DNA of 17,700 nucleotides from Flavobacteriaceae bacterium (GCA_031289875.1 JAITOO010000051.1:1-17700); one strand, 5' to 3'. Shown: positions 1-7,587, counted from the first letter of the stretch. Numbers and translations are program-made. Notes: a model not told the origin generated them from the sequence alone.

Positions 1-136
1 CTAAAATCACAACCCTAACAACTATTCAATTCTTGAATAAATTTGTGTTTAATAGAAATATTAACAACCTGAAAATTAACTTGTCTTTATAATGCACTAC
101 GGGTTAAAATTATAAAAATCATTTGTAGGTTAAACA

Positions 137-178
137 AAAACCATTTTCGGCAAAAAGGTTGCTGAAAGTGGTTTTTAT
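137..178 (+). terminator. Rho-independent terminator of an off-window gene
   Basis: Arms at 137-151 and 161-175 can pair over 15 positions with G:U wobbles (AAAACCATTTTCGGC against GCTGAAAGTGGTTTT), with a 9-nt loop. The right arm runs into TTTTTATTTT. The left flank is also A-rich, so the hairpin may work on both strands. It probably ends a plus-strand transcript that begins before the window. Confidence 0.6.
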
Positions 179-293
179 TTTGCATTAAACCCTAACTCCT
201 CCCCAAAATACATAATATGTCTTTGTATTTATCTGCAAATAAGTATATTATACAATTTTTTGCTTTCTCAGATATTCCGTATTTCTAAATTTT

Positions 294-355
294 ACGTAAC
301 ATTGAATATTTTTTGTAATTTATTTATTTTCAATGTTTTAAATCACTTGTTACGT
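294..355. repeat. Nested inverted repeat in the non-coding region
   Basis: ACGTAAC (294-300) pairs with GTTACGT (349-355). Just inside it, CATTGAA (300-306) pairs with TTCAATG (329-335), leaving a 22-nt AT-rich loop and a 13-nt bulge on the right side. The two consecutive 7-bp arms are in the right order for one cruciform or hairpin. No T-tract follows, so it does not look like a terminator. The function is unknown. Confidence 0.4.
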
Positions 356-552
356 GAATCGAGGCGGAGTTAAGGTTTGATATGCGCCTTTCCATACAAA
401 ATTATTTTTCTACAATGATACTACTGTTAAGTTAAGAATGAAGTGTATTTTTAACTTGTTGATTTTTGAATATTTATAGATTGTGTTTTTGATATTTTAG
501 ACTTAACATAACACTACTTCTTTCTTAAATAAATGCCTAAATCAACAATGCT

Positions 553-1242
553 CTAATTTTCTAATTTCTCCACCACAATCTTCAAAATTTCCTCAAAAGT
601 CTGTTGTTTGGTCAGGAGGGAATTGTCTATCAAAACCGCATCAGCAGCCTGTGTTAAGGGTGAAACGGCTCGGTTTTGGTCAATAAAATCTCTGTGTTGC
701 AAATTTTCTTTCACTTCTTCCAGTGAAATATTTTCATTTTTTTTCTGAAATTCCAAAAAACGCCTCATGGCACGTTCTTTAACGCTTGCTGTGATGAAAA
801 GTTTCAAATCGGCGTTAGGAAAAACTACCGTTCCGATGTCGCGTCCGTCCATAACGATGCCGCCATTTTTTCCAATTTTTCGCTGTTGTTTCACCAAAAA
901 TGTGCGCACTTCGGGAATTTTCGCTACTGTCGAAACGTGTTCGGAAACCTGTATCTCTCTGATTTTATTTTCCACATTTTGTCCGTTGAGATAAGTTTCA
1001 TTTGATTGATTTTCAGAATTATATTGAAATTGTATTGAAATTTCGTCCAAATGTTGAATTAAGGTAGCGGCGTCAATTTCCTTTCCGTCAAAAAAATGTT
1101 CAAGCCCGTAAAGGGTTACGGCTCTGTACATTGCGCCTGTATCAATATGCACCCATCCGAATTTTCGGGCTAACATCTTGGCATACGTGCTTTTACCTGT
1201 GGAAGAATAACCGTCAATGGCGATAATCGGATTTTTTTTCAT
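553..1242 (-). CDS. cmk: Cytidylate kinase
   Basis: Phosphorylates CMP and dCMP with ATP in the cytoplasm, supplying CDP/dCDP for nucleotide synthesis. The 229-residue length is normal for the bacterial family. The P-loop GYSSTGKS is at residues 11-18, followed by the family signature DTGAMYRAV (35-43), the nucleotide-binding DGRDIGT (132-138), the lid arginines near SVKERAMRR (153-161) and the C-terminal RAVSPL (191-196). The start is the ATG whose first four bases also contain the TGA stop of porQ (ATGA, 1239-1242), so translation is probably coupled to porQ. The gene ends with TAG. All key motifs are present and nothing suggests truncation. Confidence 0.96.
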   Translation of the reverse strand: MKKNPIIAIDGYSSTGKSTYAKMLARKFGWVHIDTGAMYRAVTLYGLEHFFDGKEIDAATLIQHLDEISIQFQYNSENQSNETYLNGQNVENKIREIQVSEHVSTVAKIPEVRTFLVKQQRKIGKNGGIVMDGRDIGTVVFPNADLKLFITASVKERAMRRFLEFQKKNENISLEEVKENLQHRDFIDQNRAVSPLTQAADAVLIDNSLLTKQQTFEEILKIVVEKLEN

Positions 1243-2249
1243 CTGTCAAAACTGTATCTTGGGGCAAAAAGTTCTTCTAAATCAATGCGCAAACCAAAAG
1301 TGTTGGTTGTTCCTGCGGCGTTGTAGCGCGCCCACGCATAATCAAAACGGAAATAGGAAATCCGCAGTCCGAAACCGAAAGAAAGTCCGGCAAAACTGCG
1401 CTGATCTTCGACGGACAATTCGTTTCCGCGTTTAAAGTTATATCCTGCACGGAGATTAAATCCTTTTTTCGGAAAAAGTTCAGCTCCAACGGACACGTGG
1501 TCAATTAATTTTCTGCTGAAACCTGTTTCTTGACCGTTTTTGGCGGTCGGAGGAGAGATATCGAATTTTTGCAAATCGTGGAGCGTAAGGCTCAACTCAA
1601 CAGGTACGGCTTCTAATCTTTGCGAAATTCCGAGATTTGCCTGAATGGGGAGTTTTTCCCGCCGGTCGTTGTAAAAAGTCAGCTGTCCGCCGAAGTTCCG
1701 CACGACGGCTGAAACGGTTGTGCCATAGTCTTCGTCGTGATAGACCGCACCGATGTCCGCCAGCAAGGCGGTCGAGGAGTAATTTTCAATCCGGCTGGTT
1801 ACGTAGGAAAGATTCGCTCCGACAGTGAAAAAATCGGAAATTTCGTAAGCGTATCCGAGCGTTACGGCAGCGTCGGAGGCGGAGAATGTGCCTGTCTGCG
1901 TGCCTGATTCGTCTGCGCTTTTCATTGTGCCATAGTCCACATATCTTCCGTGAACGGAGAAAAAATGTTGTTTGTTGTATTGATAGACATAGGAGAGGCT
2001 CCCTGTCTTAACATCAGCGAGATAGGAAGCGTAATTTACGCCTGCCTGCTGGTGCATTTTTTCGTTCATCATGGCGGGATTCCACATTGCCATATTGGGG
2101 TCGTTGTCCCAAGAGGAATTGGCGTTTCCGCCGAGAGCTGCCTGACGGGCGGAAATCGTCATATTCATAAAAGTATAGATTTCTTCGCCCATTTGAGAAT
2201 AGGCAAAAATATAAATCATTGACAATATGAATGTAACGTTTTTTTTCAT
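1239..2249 (-). CDS. porQ: Type IX secretion system protein PorQ
   Basis: 336 residues with a signal peptide (KK, then a hydrophobic stretch to about residue 17, likely cleaved after AYSQ). The mature start with 'RQAALGGNA' and 'DNDPNMAMWNPA' at about 35-60, and the many alternating strands ending in aromatic residues, fit the PorQ/PorV-like FadL-type outer-membrane barrels. In Porphyromonas, PorQ belongs to the attachment complex with PorU, PorV and PorZ that processes and anchors T9SS cargo at the cell surface; the role here is inferred from the family. The gene overlaps cmk by 4 nt. I recall the porQ-cmk pairing from other Bacteroidota but could not check it. A candidate -7 box lies just upstream. 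No T9SS cargo with a C-terminal sorting domain was recognised in the window. Confidence 0.88.
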   Translation of the reverse strand: MKKNVTFILSMIYIFAYSQMGEEIYTFMNMTISARQAALGGNANSSWDNDPNMAMWNPAMMNEKMHQQAGVNYASYLADVKTGSLSYVYQYNKQHFFSVHGRYVDYGTMKSADESGTQTGTFSASDAAVTLGYAYEISDFFTVGANLSYVTSRIENYSSTALLADIGAVYHDEDYGTTVSAVVRNFGGQLTFYNDRREKLPIQANLGISQRLEAVPVELSLTLHDLQKFDISPPTAKNGQETGFSRKLIDHVSVGAELFPKKGFNLRAGYNFKRGNELSVEDQRSFAGLSFGFGLRISYFRFDYAWARYNAAGTTNTFGLRIDLEELFAPRYSFDR

Positions 2250-2263
2250 TATTTTTGAAAGTC

Positions 2264-2271
2264 CAAAGTTA
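2264..2271 (-). promoter_or_regulatory. Candidate -7 box for porQ-cmk
   Basis: The minus strand reads TAACTTTG, an exact TAnnTTTG match, 15 nt before the porQ ATG. The nearest upstream TTG (minus strand of 2296-2298) is 24 nt away, longer than the usual 19 or so, so this is a weak to moderate call. The 83-nt gap after the decarboxylase gene leaves room for a separate porQ promoter. The same gap holds a 10-nt palindrome, TCAAATTTGA, at 2295-2304. Confidence 0.35.
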
Positions 2272-2331
2272 GTGATTTTTTATTGTCAGACGTATCAAAT
2301 TTGAAATTTTTAAATTTAATCAATTATAGCA

Positions 2332-3726
2332 TTAATATCCGAGCAAATCCAGAATTTCTTTGTGGGTCTGTTCTTCGCTAAAAATCTTGTAACTGAACTC
2401 GCCTTCCTTGTTCTTATTGATTAAAATGTGCTTCGGTTGAGGGACGAGACAGTGATGCACGCCTCCAAACCCGCTAATCGTGTCCTGATATGCGCCTGTA
2501 TTGAAAAATCCGATGTACAACGGCTTTTCTTCGTTGTAGATAGGCAGGTAAATGGCATTCACATGTTGTTCGGAATTGTAGTAATCGTCGCTGTCGCAAG
2601 TCAATCCACCCAAAAAAACGCGTTCGTAGGAATCTTCCCAGCGATTGACGGGGAGCATGACGAAACGCTTGGAAAGCGCCCAAGAGTCGGGCAGGGTGGT
2701 CATGAAAGAACTGTCAATCATATTCCATTTTTCGCGGTCGTTTTGCCTTTTTTGACTCAGAATTTTATATACGATTCCTCCACTTTCGCCGACGGTGTAC
2801 GTGCCAAATTCCGTGTAAATATTTGGTTCTTCAACGTTTTCTTCTTCACAGAATTTTTTGATTTGATAGACGATTTCGTTTATCATGTAATAATAATCGT
2901 AGTCAAAATTGAGGGAAGCCTTTACGGGAAAACCTCCGCCGATGTTGAGCGAATCTACTTCGGGTGCGATTTTTTTCAGACGGGCATATACGCGCAGACA
3001 TTTGTACAATTCGTTCCAATAATAGGAAGTGTCTTTGATTCCCGTATTGATGAAAAAATGAAGCATTTTGAGCCTTGCATGAGGGTGATTTTGAAGCCTT
3101 TGCGCATAAAAAGGAATGATGTCCTTGTATCCGATTCCTAAGCGGGAGGTATAAAATTCAAATTTTGGTTCTTCTTCGGAAGCGATGCGTATGCCGACGT
3201 TGAAATTGGTATCAATGCTGTCTGAAAGCTGTTCCAACTCGCGCGGATTGTCGAGAACGGGAATGATGTTGGTAAAATCTGCGTTAATCATTTCGGAAAT
3301 AGCACGCAGGTAATCATCGGTTTTGAAACCGTTACAGATAACTTCGATGTTTTTGTCCACCCAGCCTTTCTCGTAAATCCGTTGTATGATTTCCATGTCG
3401 TTGGAAAAGGAAGTTTCCAAACTGATTTTGTTTTTCAAAGCCTCTTCCAGAACGAAAGAGAAATGGCTCGACTTGGTGCAGTAGCAGTATCGGTAATTTT
3501 TGGTGTATTCGTATTCTTTAAAAGCCCGCTTGAACCAGCGTTTGGTCTGCTGAATATTTTGTGAGATTTTCGGAAGGTAAGTGAACTTAAACGGCGTTCC
3601 GAATTTTTCAATGACATCCATCAACGGAATGTCATGAAAAAGTAAATTTCCTGCCTCATTAACTTTGAACTCAGACTGCGGAAAATCAAAAGTTTGATAG
3701 ATTAAATCGTAATATTTTATTTTCAT
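2332..3726 (-). CDS. speA: Arginine decarboxylase, compact fold-III type
   Basis: PLP-dependent decarboxylase predicted to convert arginine to agmatine at the start of polyamine synthesis. The likely PLP lysine is K85 in 'YCTKSSHF'. A glycine-rich phosphate-binding loop NIGGGFPVK is at 261-269 and the catalytic-cysteine motif LTCDSDD at 375-381. The 464-residue length is far shorter than the E. coli SpeA (about 630-660), but compact forms are what Bacteroidota usually carry. The symbol is given by function; substrate choice among arginine, ornithine and diaminopimelate rests on overall resemblance, so diaminopimelate or carboxynorspermidine decarboxylase is a less likely alternative. No agmatinase or agmatine deiminase gene is adjacent. 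The gene is separated from porQ by 82 nt and faces away from the secreted-protein gene at 3850. Confidence 0.85.
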   Translation of the reverse strand: MKIKYYDLIYQTFDFPQSEFKVNEAGNLLFHDIPLMDVIEKFGTPFKFTYLPKISQNIQQTKRWFKRAFKEYEYTKNYRYCYCTKSSHFSFVLEEALKNKISLETSFSNDMEIIQRIYEKGWVDKNIEVICNGFKTDDYLRAISEMINADFTNIIPVLDNPRELEQLSDSIDTNFNVGIRIASEEEPKFEFYTSRLGIGYKDIIPFYAQRLQNHPHARLKMLHFFINTGIKDTSYYWNELYKCLRVYARLKKIAPEVDSLNIGGGFPVKASLNFDYDYYYMINEIVYQIKKFCEEENVEEPNIYTEFGTYTVGESGGIVYKILSQKRQNDREKWNMIDSSFMTTLPDSWALSKRFVMLPVNRWEDSYERVFLGGLTCDSDDYYNSEQHVNAIYLPIYNEEKPLYIGFFNTGAYQDTISGFGGVHHCLVPQPKHILINKNKEGEFSYKIFSEEQTHKEILDLLGY

Positions 3727-3799
3727 TCTCTACAATAAAATTTGAAACTGCAAATATCATTAAAAATATCAGTTTATCACATATTTTTTTTAAAAATAT

Positions 3800-3829
3800 T
3801 TGGAAAATAAAAATATTGTCGTAGCTTTG
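3800..3829 (+). promoter_or_regulatory. Bacteroidota-type promoter of the orphan secreted gene
   Basis: TTG at 3800-3802, a 19-nt spacer, then TAGCTTTG at 3822-3829 match the Bacteroidota consensus TTG-N19-TAnnTTTG exactly. Transcription would start near 3835, giving a leader of about 15 nt before the TTG start codon at 3850. It is in the 123-nt gap between divergent genes; no comparable promoter was found for the decarboxylase on the other strand. Confidence 0.7.
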
Positions 3830-3849
3830 TAACCAATTAATAGTTTCAG

Positions 3850-4470
3850 TTGAAGAAAATATTATACATAATGACCTTTGCAGCCTGCCTTTTAATGACA
3901 GGGAAATTGAGCGCACAAACGGTGTTCAGCGGTAATGGCATTTATATTTCTGAAAATGCTGAGATGACTATTAATGCTGATAAAGTAATTTTGGACAGCG
4001 TATCGGGAAAGGGAACGATTAGATTTGGAAAAAATACGAAAGAAGTCATCGTTTCCGATAAATCTGTTTTGAGAAATTTTAGAAGCAATGATGAAACCCA
4101 ATATTTGGTAAAAGTTAAGACTTCCGAAGATGGAAAACTTCATTATTTAGTGAAAAATAAAGGAAAAGAAGCCAAAACCATTGCCCAAGCAGCAACTTCT
4201 GTGATTCCTGAGAAAAAAGTCAATTCTCAGGAAGAAAAAGATGCAACACTGAGGGTAACAAAAGTTATTCATACTTTTGAAAAAGGCAATCCGATGAACG
4301 GAGGGGTAGTGATACCGAGCATTCTGTTTATCACGCCTGTTATTCAACAAGATTCAATTCATGTACCTAATATTTTATACACAACAAACGAAAGTAGCCG
4401 ATTTGGTTACTTAAATGATTATTCATTCTGCATTAGCGCAGACATCTTGAAACCTCCGATTATAGTTTGA
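3850..4470 (+). CDS. Secreted protein of unknown function, TTG start
   Basis: 206 residues; family not recognised. The N-terminus has a signal peptide: KK, a hydrophobic core to about residue 17, and predicted cleavage after SAQ (about 23). The next part, to about residue 75, is rich in short beta-strand-like segments ('GNGIYISENAEMTINADKV', 'GKGTIRFGKNTKEVIV'). A charged lysine-rich middle follows, and the C-terminus ends in hydrophobic 'PPIIV'. The TTG start is preferred over the internal ATG at residue 8 because only the longer form has the positively charged n-region, and because it is the right distance from a near-perfect promoter. A terminator at 4511-4535 follows, so the gene is probably transcribed alone. 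A role at the periplasm or cell surface is inferred only from the signal peptide. Confidence 0.75.
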   Translation: MKKILYIMTFAACLLMTGKLSAQTVFSGNGIYISENAEMTINADKVILDSVSGKGTIRFGKNTKEVIVSDKSVLRNFRSNDETQYLVKVKTSEDGKLHYLVKNKGKEAKTIAQAATSVIPEKKVNSQEEKDATLRVTKVIHTFEKGNPMNGGVVIPSILFITPVIQQDSIHVPNILYTTNESSRFGYLNDYSFCISADILKPPIIV

Positions 4471-4510
4471 TCACTATACAAAAATTATTGCTATAACCGT
4501 GATGAAGATG

Positions 4511-4535
4511 ATTCCAAATATTTGGGATTTTTTTT
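4511..4535 (+). terminator. Terminator of the orphan secreted gene
   Basis: The hairpin arms ATTCCAAA and TTTGGGAT (4511-4528, one T:G pair, centred on the CCAAATATTTGG palindrome) are followed directly by a run of T to 4535. It lies about 40 nt after the stop codon at 4470. Confidence 0.65.
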
Positions 4536-4696
4536 ATGCTCTATACTAAATTTACTTGATTATCAATTTGTTCCGGTTATTTATCAAAAAATCAATTAAA
4601 TAATATGAAAATTATGTAGAAGAGTGTTTTTACCGATAAATAAGATACATTTATAGAATATTTGTAGAAAAATTTATTTTTTTTAATGATTTTATA

Positions 4697-4704
4697 TACC
4701 TTTG
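4697..4704 (+). promoter_or_regulatory. -7 box for the VGIGT/C1q-like gene
   Basis: TACCTTTG matches TAnnTTTG. No TTG lies at the usual 19-nt spacing; the nearest is at 4662-4664. Transcription would start near 4710, leaving a leader of about 90 nt, unusually long for this window. Confidence 0.5.
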
Positions 4705-4718
4705 TGCCATGATAAATA

Positions 4719-4795
4719 ATACTAAATAACTTAATTGTAAAGAACAGTATAAAGAGAATTTTATACAAGTGGGTTAATGTTTAATAATTTAGTAT
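4719..4795 (+). repeat. Inverted repeats in the leader of the VGIGT/C1q-like gene
   Basis: ATACTAAAT (4719-4727) is perfectly complementary to ATTTAGTAT (4787-4795), which ends 4 nt before the ATG at 4800. Between them, GTATAAA (4747-4753) and TTTATAC (4760-4766) form a second 7-bp hairpin with a 6-nt loop. The leader RNA could therefore fold with the ribosome-access region closed. All arms are AT-rich, so chance is a real alternative. Confidence 0.35.
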
Positions 4796-4799
4796 ATTT

Positions 4800-5660
4800 A
4801 TGAGAAAAGCGATTTTTTTATTAGTTTTATTGTTCCTTTCAACTTATGGGTTTTCCCAAGTAGGTATAGGGACAGACACTCCGACTAATACTTTAGATGT
4901 AAACGGAGATGTAAGAATTCGGCAGATAGAAAAGAGGATAGAAACGGCGTCATCGCTCAAAGCGGCCCAAGATACTGTCTTGGTAGTGAATGAAGAAGGC
5001 GTAGTCCAAAAAGCTCCTGCTGAAGAAGTTATAGGTTTGATGACCTTTATTGGAATAGCAGGGGTACCTATCGTAACTCTTGGTTTTGGTATTGGTTATG
5101 TCAAGCTTGATCCAAATTCAAATTGGTATCAAATTCTTAGACTTGATCCGGAGGATGAGAATGATAGTGATAATTTTAATTATGGAATAGATGCTGCCGG
5201 TAAATACGGGAAAGATACTACAAAAAATTTCGAAAATTCAGGAATTTTTGTCGCTCCCAATCACGGAATCTATGATATAAGTATTCAGATTGCTTTTGAT
5301 CCTGAACTGACATCGAGGTCTGGAGCAAAGACTATCGGGACGGTTCCAGCGTCAGGATCAGTAGCAGGAGGTACACTTAAAGCAGTTAAATTAGGAGTAG
5401 GTGTTTTTAAAGTACAAGGATCCTCCTATAAACGGATTATTGGAGATGCATCTTGGTATTCCTCTGTAGGAGTTGTAAATTTGACCGAAGAAGGAGGAAT
5501 GCTTGATTCCAGCATAAGGAAAGTACACTCTCTGGTAGAATTGAAGAAAGGAGAGCAAATTGTTTTTGGTGTTTTTACAAGCGGAAATGAATTTGGTTTT
5601 GTAAACGATGAGACTGCTAATTTCATCACTATCAATGAAATAAAACGATTTTATAATTGA
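4800..5660 (+). CDS. Secreted protein with VGIGT repeat and C1q-like C-terminus
   Basis: 286 residues. The signal peptide is residues 1-20 (MRK, hydrophobic core, cleavage after GFSQ). It is followed at once by the motif VGIGTDTPTNTLDVNGDV (21-38), a single unit of the repeat common in flavobacterial surface and fibre-like proteins. A hydrophobic, glycine-rich stretch is at 77-100. The C-terminal part (about 145-284) resembles a C1q/TNF-like jelly roll: 'GIFVAPNHGIYDIS' fits the family's F-x-A-P-x-x-G-x-Y pattern, and 'LVELKKGEQIVFGVF' and 'NFITINEIKR' fit its last strands. Such proteins are usually exported and trimeric; no enzyme motif is visible. It is flanked by its own promoter and a strong terminator. 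Export is confident, the fold moderately so, and the role unknown. Confidence 0.8.
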   Translation: MRKAIFLLVLLFLSTYGFSQVGIGTDTPTNTLDVNGDVRIRQIEKRIETASSLKAAQDTVLVVNEEGVVQKAPAEEVIGLMTFIGIAGVPIVTLGFGIGYVKLDPNSNWYQILRLDPEDENDSDNFNYGIDAAGKYGKDTTKNFENSGIFVAPNHGIYDISIQIAFDPELTSRSGAKTIGTVPASGSVAGGTLKAVKLGVGVFKVQGSSYKRIIGDASWYSSVGVVNLTEEGGMLDSSIRKVHSLVELKKGEQIVFGVFTSGNEFGFVNDETANFITINEIKRFYN

Positions 5661-5673
5661 AAAAAATGGAAAT

Positions 5674-5706
5674 AAAAAAACCGTAACTTTTAGTTACGGT
5701 TTTTTT
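5674..5706. terminator. Bidirectional terminator overlapping the uvrC stop
   Basis: A perfect 14-bp stem: seven A plus CCGTAAC (5674-5687), loop TTTTA (5688-5692), then GTTACGG plus seven T (5693-5706). It has U-tracts on both strands, so it can end both the plus-strand secreted-protein gene (stop at 5660) and the convergent uvrC. The final uvrC codons (AAA AAA CCG TAA on the minus strand) are part of the stem. Confidence 0.9.
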
Positions 5707-7496
5707 GTATTTGTATCGAAATATTCTGCAATAATTTTGGTTTTGGTTTTTCCTACCAGTTTTTCCAGTTCTTCCGTCTCAGCGTTTTTTACGCCGTTTA
5801 CGGATTTGTATCTGCTTAATAACAATTCAATCGTTTTTTTTCCGATACCCGATATATCGTCCAATTCTGAATGAAAGGTGTTTTTGCTTCTTCGGTTTCG
5901 GTGTCGGCTAATGCCGTATCGGTGAGCTTCGTCTCGTACTCGCTGCAAAACTTTCAGGGTTTCGGAGGTTTTATCTAAATATAAGGGAACAGAATCGTTT
6001 GGATAGTAAAGCTCTTCCAACCGTTTGGCAATACCGATGACAGGGATTTTTCCATATAAATCCAGCAGTTCCAGAGATTTGCAGGCGGCGCTCAACTGTC
6101 CCTTTCCACCGTCTATCAAAATCAGTTGCGGAAGTTCGTTGCCTTCTTCCAACTGGCGGCTATACCGACGGTAAATCACTTCCTCCATTGTAGCAAAATC
6201 GTTGGGACCTTCGACCGTTTTTACATTGAAAATTCGATATTCGTCCTTGCTCGGTTTACCGTTCCTGAAAACCACACAGGCAGATACGGGGTTGGTTCCC
6301 TGAATGTTAGAGTTGTCGAAACCCTCAATCAGTCGAGGTTCTTTGGGCAAATGGAGCAGATTTTTCATCTCTGCCATAATTCGGTTTGCATGCCGTTCAG
6401 GGTCGGCAATTTTTACTTGTTTCAGTTTTTCCAAGCGGTATTCTTTGGCATTTTTGACGGACAAGTCCAGAATTTTCTTTTTTTCGCTGATTTTGGGAAT
6501 TGTAATTTTCACGCTCGGAATATTCAAATCAAGCCTGTACGGCAAATAGATTTCAAAAGACAGCGAATTGAATTTTCTGCGAATGTCAATGATTGCTTTT
6601 TCTAGAATTTCCGCTTCGGGTTCGTCCAGTTTCTTTTTGATTTCGGTTGTGTAAGACTGTACAATTCTGCCTTTTACGATTTTCAAATAATTGACGTATG
6701 AAGCCAATTCGTCGGAAATAATGCCGAACACGTCCACGTTGGAAACCGTGGGAGAAATAATCGTCGATTTTGCCTGATATTTTTCCAGCAGTTCCAATTT
6801 TTCCTTAATTAACTGTGCCTGCTCAAATTCCGTATTCTCGGCGCACTGTATCATTTTTTTTCGAAGAGAAGCCTTTGCTTCGTAGAAATTTCCTTTGACG
6901 ATTTCGCGTATCTCTTTGACATTCTGTTGATAATCTTCCGGAGTCTGAAATCCTTCACAAGATCCCAAACAGTTGTGAATGTGATATTCCAAACAGACGG
7001 AAAATTTGTGCTGGTTGATTTTTTCCTGTTTCAAATCCAAATTGCAGGTTCTCAGAGGGTAAATGCTTCGAATCATTTCCAACAGCGTTTTTGCCATCTG
7101 CACCGAACCGTAAGGTCCGAAATATTCCGAACCGTCTTTGATGATTTTTCTCGTGAGGAAAATTCTCGGAAAAGATTCTTTTTTGATGCAAATCCAAGGA
7201 AAAGATTTGTCGTCTTTGAGGAGAATGTTGTAGCGGGGCTGGAGTTCCTTTATCAGGTTGTTTTCCAGCAATAAAGCGTCAAATTCGGTATCAACTATGG
7301 TTGTTCTTAAATGATTGATTTTGGAAACCAGCACTTGGGTTTTACCCGTATGTTCTTGTTTGAAATAGGTTAAAACACGGCTTTTCAGATTTTTAGCCTT
7401 TCCGACGTACAAAATCTTGTCGTCTTGGTCAAAAAACTGATACACGCCCGGTTTGTCAGGCAAAGTTTTTAATTGAAGTTCAAGCGTAGTTTCCAA
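5694..7496 (-). CDS. uvrC: Excinuclease ABC subunit C
   Basis: Dual-incision nuclease of nucleotide excision repair, recruited by UvrB at damaged DNA. The 600-residue length is typical. The N-terminal GIY-YIG nuclease shows GVYQF (17-21) and LYVGKAKNLKSR (29-40). Four cysteines (C151, C168, C176, C180) match the iron-sulfur cluster spacing known for UvrC. The UvrB-interacting UVR helix is at about 213-240. The RNase H-like 5' nuclease has GFDNSN (D394), LILIDGGKGQL (D462) and DEAHR (H525). A C-terminal helix-hairpin-helix (ISGIGKKTIELLL, 548-560) completes the protein. It has its own promoter at 7516-7546, a leader of only about 15 nt, and a terminator built into its last codons. Confidence 0.97.
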   Translation of the reverse strand: METTLELQLKTLPDKPGVYQFFDQDDKILYVGKAKNLKSRVLTYFKQEHTGKTQVLVSKINHLRTTIVDTEFDALLLENNLIKELQPRYNILLKDDKSFPWICIKKESFPRIFLTRKIIKDGSEYFGPYGSVQMAKTLLEMIRSIYPLRTCNLDLKQEKINQHKFSVCLEYHIHNCLGSCEGFQTPEDYQQNVKEIREIVKGNFYEAKASLRKKMIQCAENTEFEQAQLIKEKLELLEKYQAKSTIISPTVSNVDVFGIISDELASYVNYLKIVKGRIVQSYTTEIKKKLDEPEAEILEKAIIDIRRKFNSLSFEIYLPYRLDLNIPSVKITIPKISEKKKILDLSVKNAKEYRLEKLKQVKIADPERHANRIMAEMKNLLHLPKEPRLIEGFDNSNIQGTNPVSACVVFRNGKPSKDEYRIFNVKTVEGPNDFATMEEVIYRRYSRQLEEGNELPQLILIDGGKGQLSAACKSLELLDLYGKIPVIGIAKRLEELYYPNDSVPLYLDKTSETLKVLQRVRDEAHRYGISRHRNRRSKNTFHSELDDISGIGKKTIELLLSRYKSVNGVKNAETEELEKLVGKTKTKIIAEYFDTNTKKP

Positions 7497-7515
7497 TGCA
7501 GGTAAATTTTCGAAA

Positions 7516-7546
7516 CAAAATTAAAAAAGATATTCAACCGTTGCAA
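7516..7546 (-). promoter_or_regulatory. Promoter of uvrC
   Basis: On the minus strand, TTG (7544-7546) is followed after 20 nt by TAATTTTG (7516-7523), matching TTG-N19-TAnnTTTG with one extra spacer base. It lies 20 nt before the uvrC ATG and just downstream of the terminator of the preceding gene, so uvrC is probably transcribed separately. Confidence 0.6.
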
Positions 7547-7554
7547 GCGATAGG

Positions 7555-7587
7555 GAAAAAAGCCGACACATAAGATATGAATCGGCT
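7555..7587 (-). terminator. Terminator of the Spy/CpxP-like gene
   Basis: Read on the minus strand, AGCCGA (7582-7587) pairs with TCGGCT (7561-7566). Inside, CATA pairs with TATG around a TCT loop, and a T-tract follows at 7555-7560. It begins 33 nt after the stop codon of the gene at 7621-8013. Confidence 0.75.

Larger units (their letters stand above)
1..552. other. Long non-coding stretch
   Basis: No convincing reading frame is present on either strand; the few ATG-initiated frames are very short (for example 17 codons from 382) and lack signal-peptide or domain character. The stretch is AT-rich and holds a terminator-like hairpin at 137-178, a nested inverted repeat at 294-355, a small inverted repeat at 24-38 (ATTCAA, 3-nt spacer, TTGAAT) and a spaced 8-bp inverted repeat (TGTTAAGT at 425-432, ACTTAACA at 501-508). 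No tRNA or rRNA is recognisable. It lies downstream of cmk, so it contains that operon's 3' end, but no strong terminator for it was seen. Confidence 0.6.
4471..4799 (+). other. Intergenic region between the two secreted-protein genes
   Basis: 329 nt with no gene visible on either strand. It holds the terminator of the upstream gene (4511-4535), a -7 promoter element (4697-4704) and a roughly 90-nt leader with inverted repeats in front of the next gene. The remainder is AT-rich with no recognised feature. Confidence 0.6.

Noticed and set aside
2428..3141. A 237-codon open frame on the plus strand.
   Set aside because: It is antisense to the arginine decarboxylase gene, whose motifs are complete; the translation has no domain, signal peptide or promoter.
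6126..6605. A 159-codon open frame on the plus strand.
   Set aside because: It lies opposite the conserved UvrC nuclease domain and shows no protein features.
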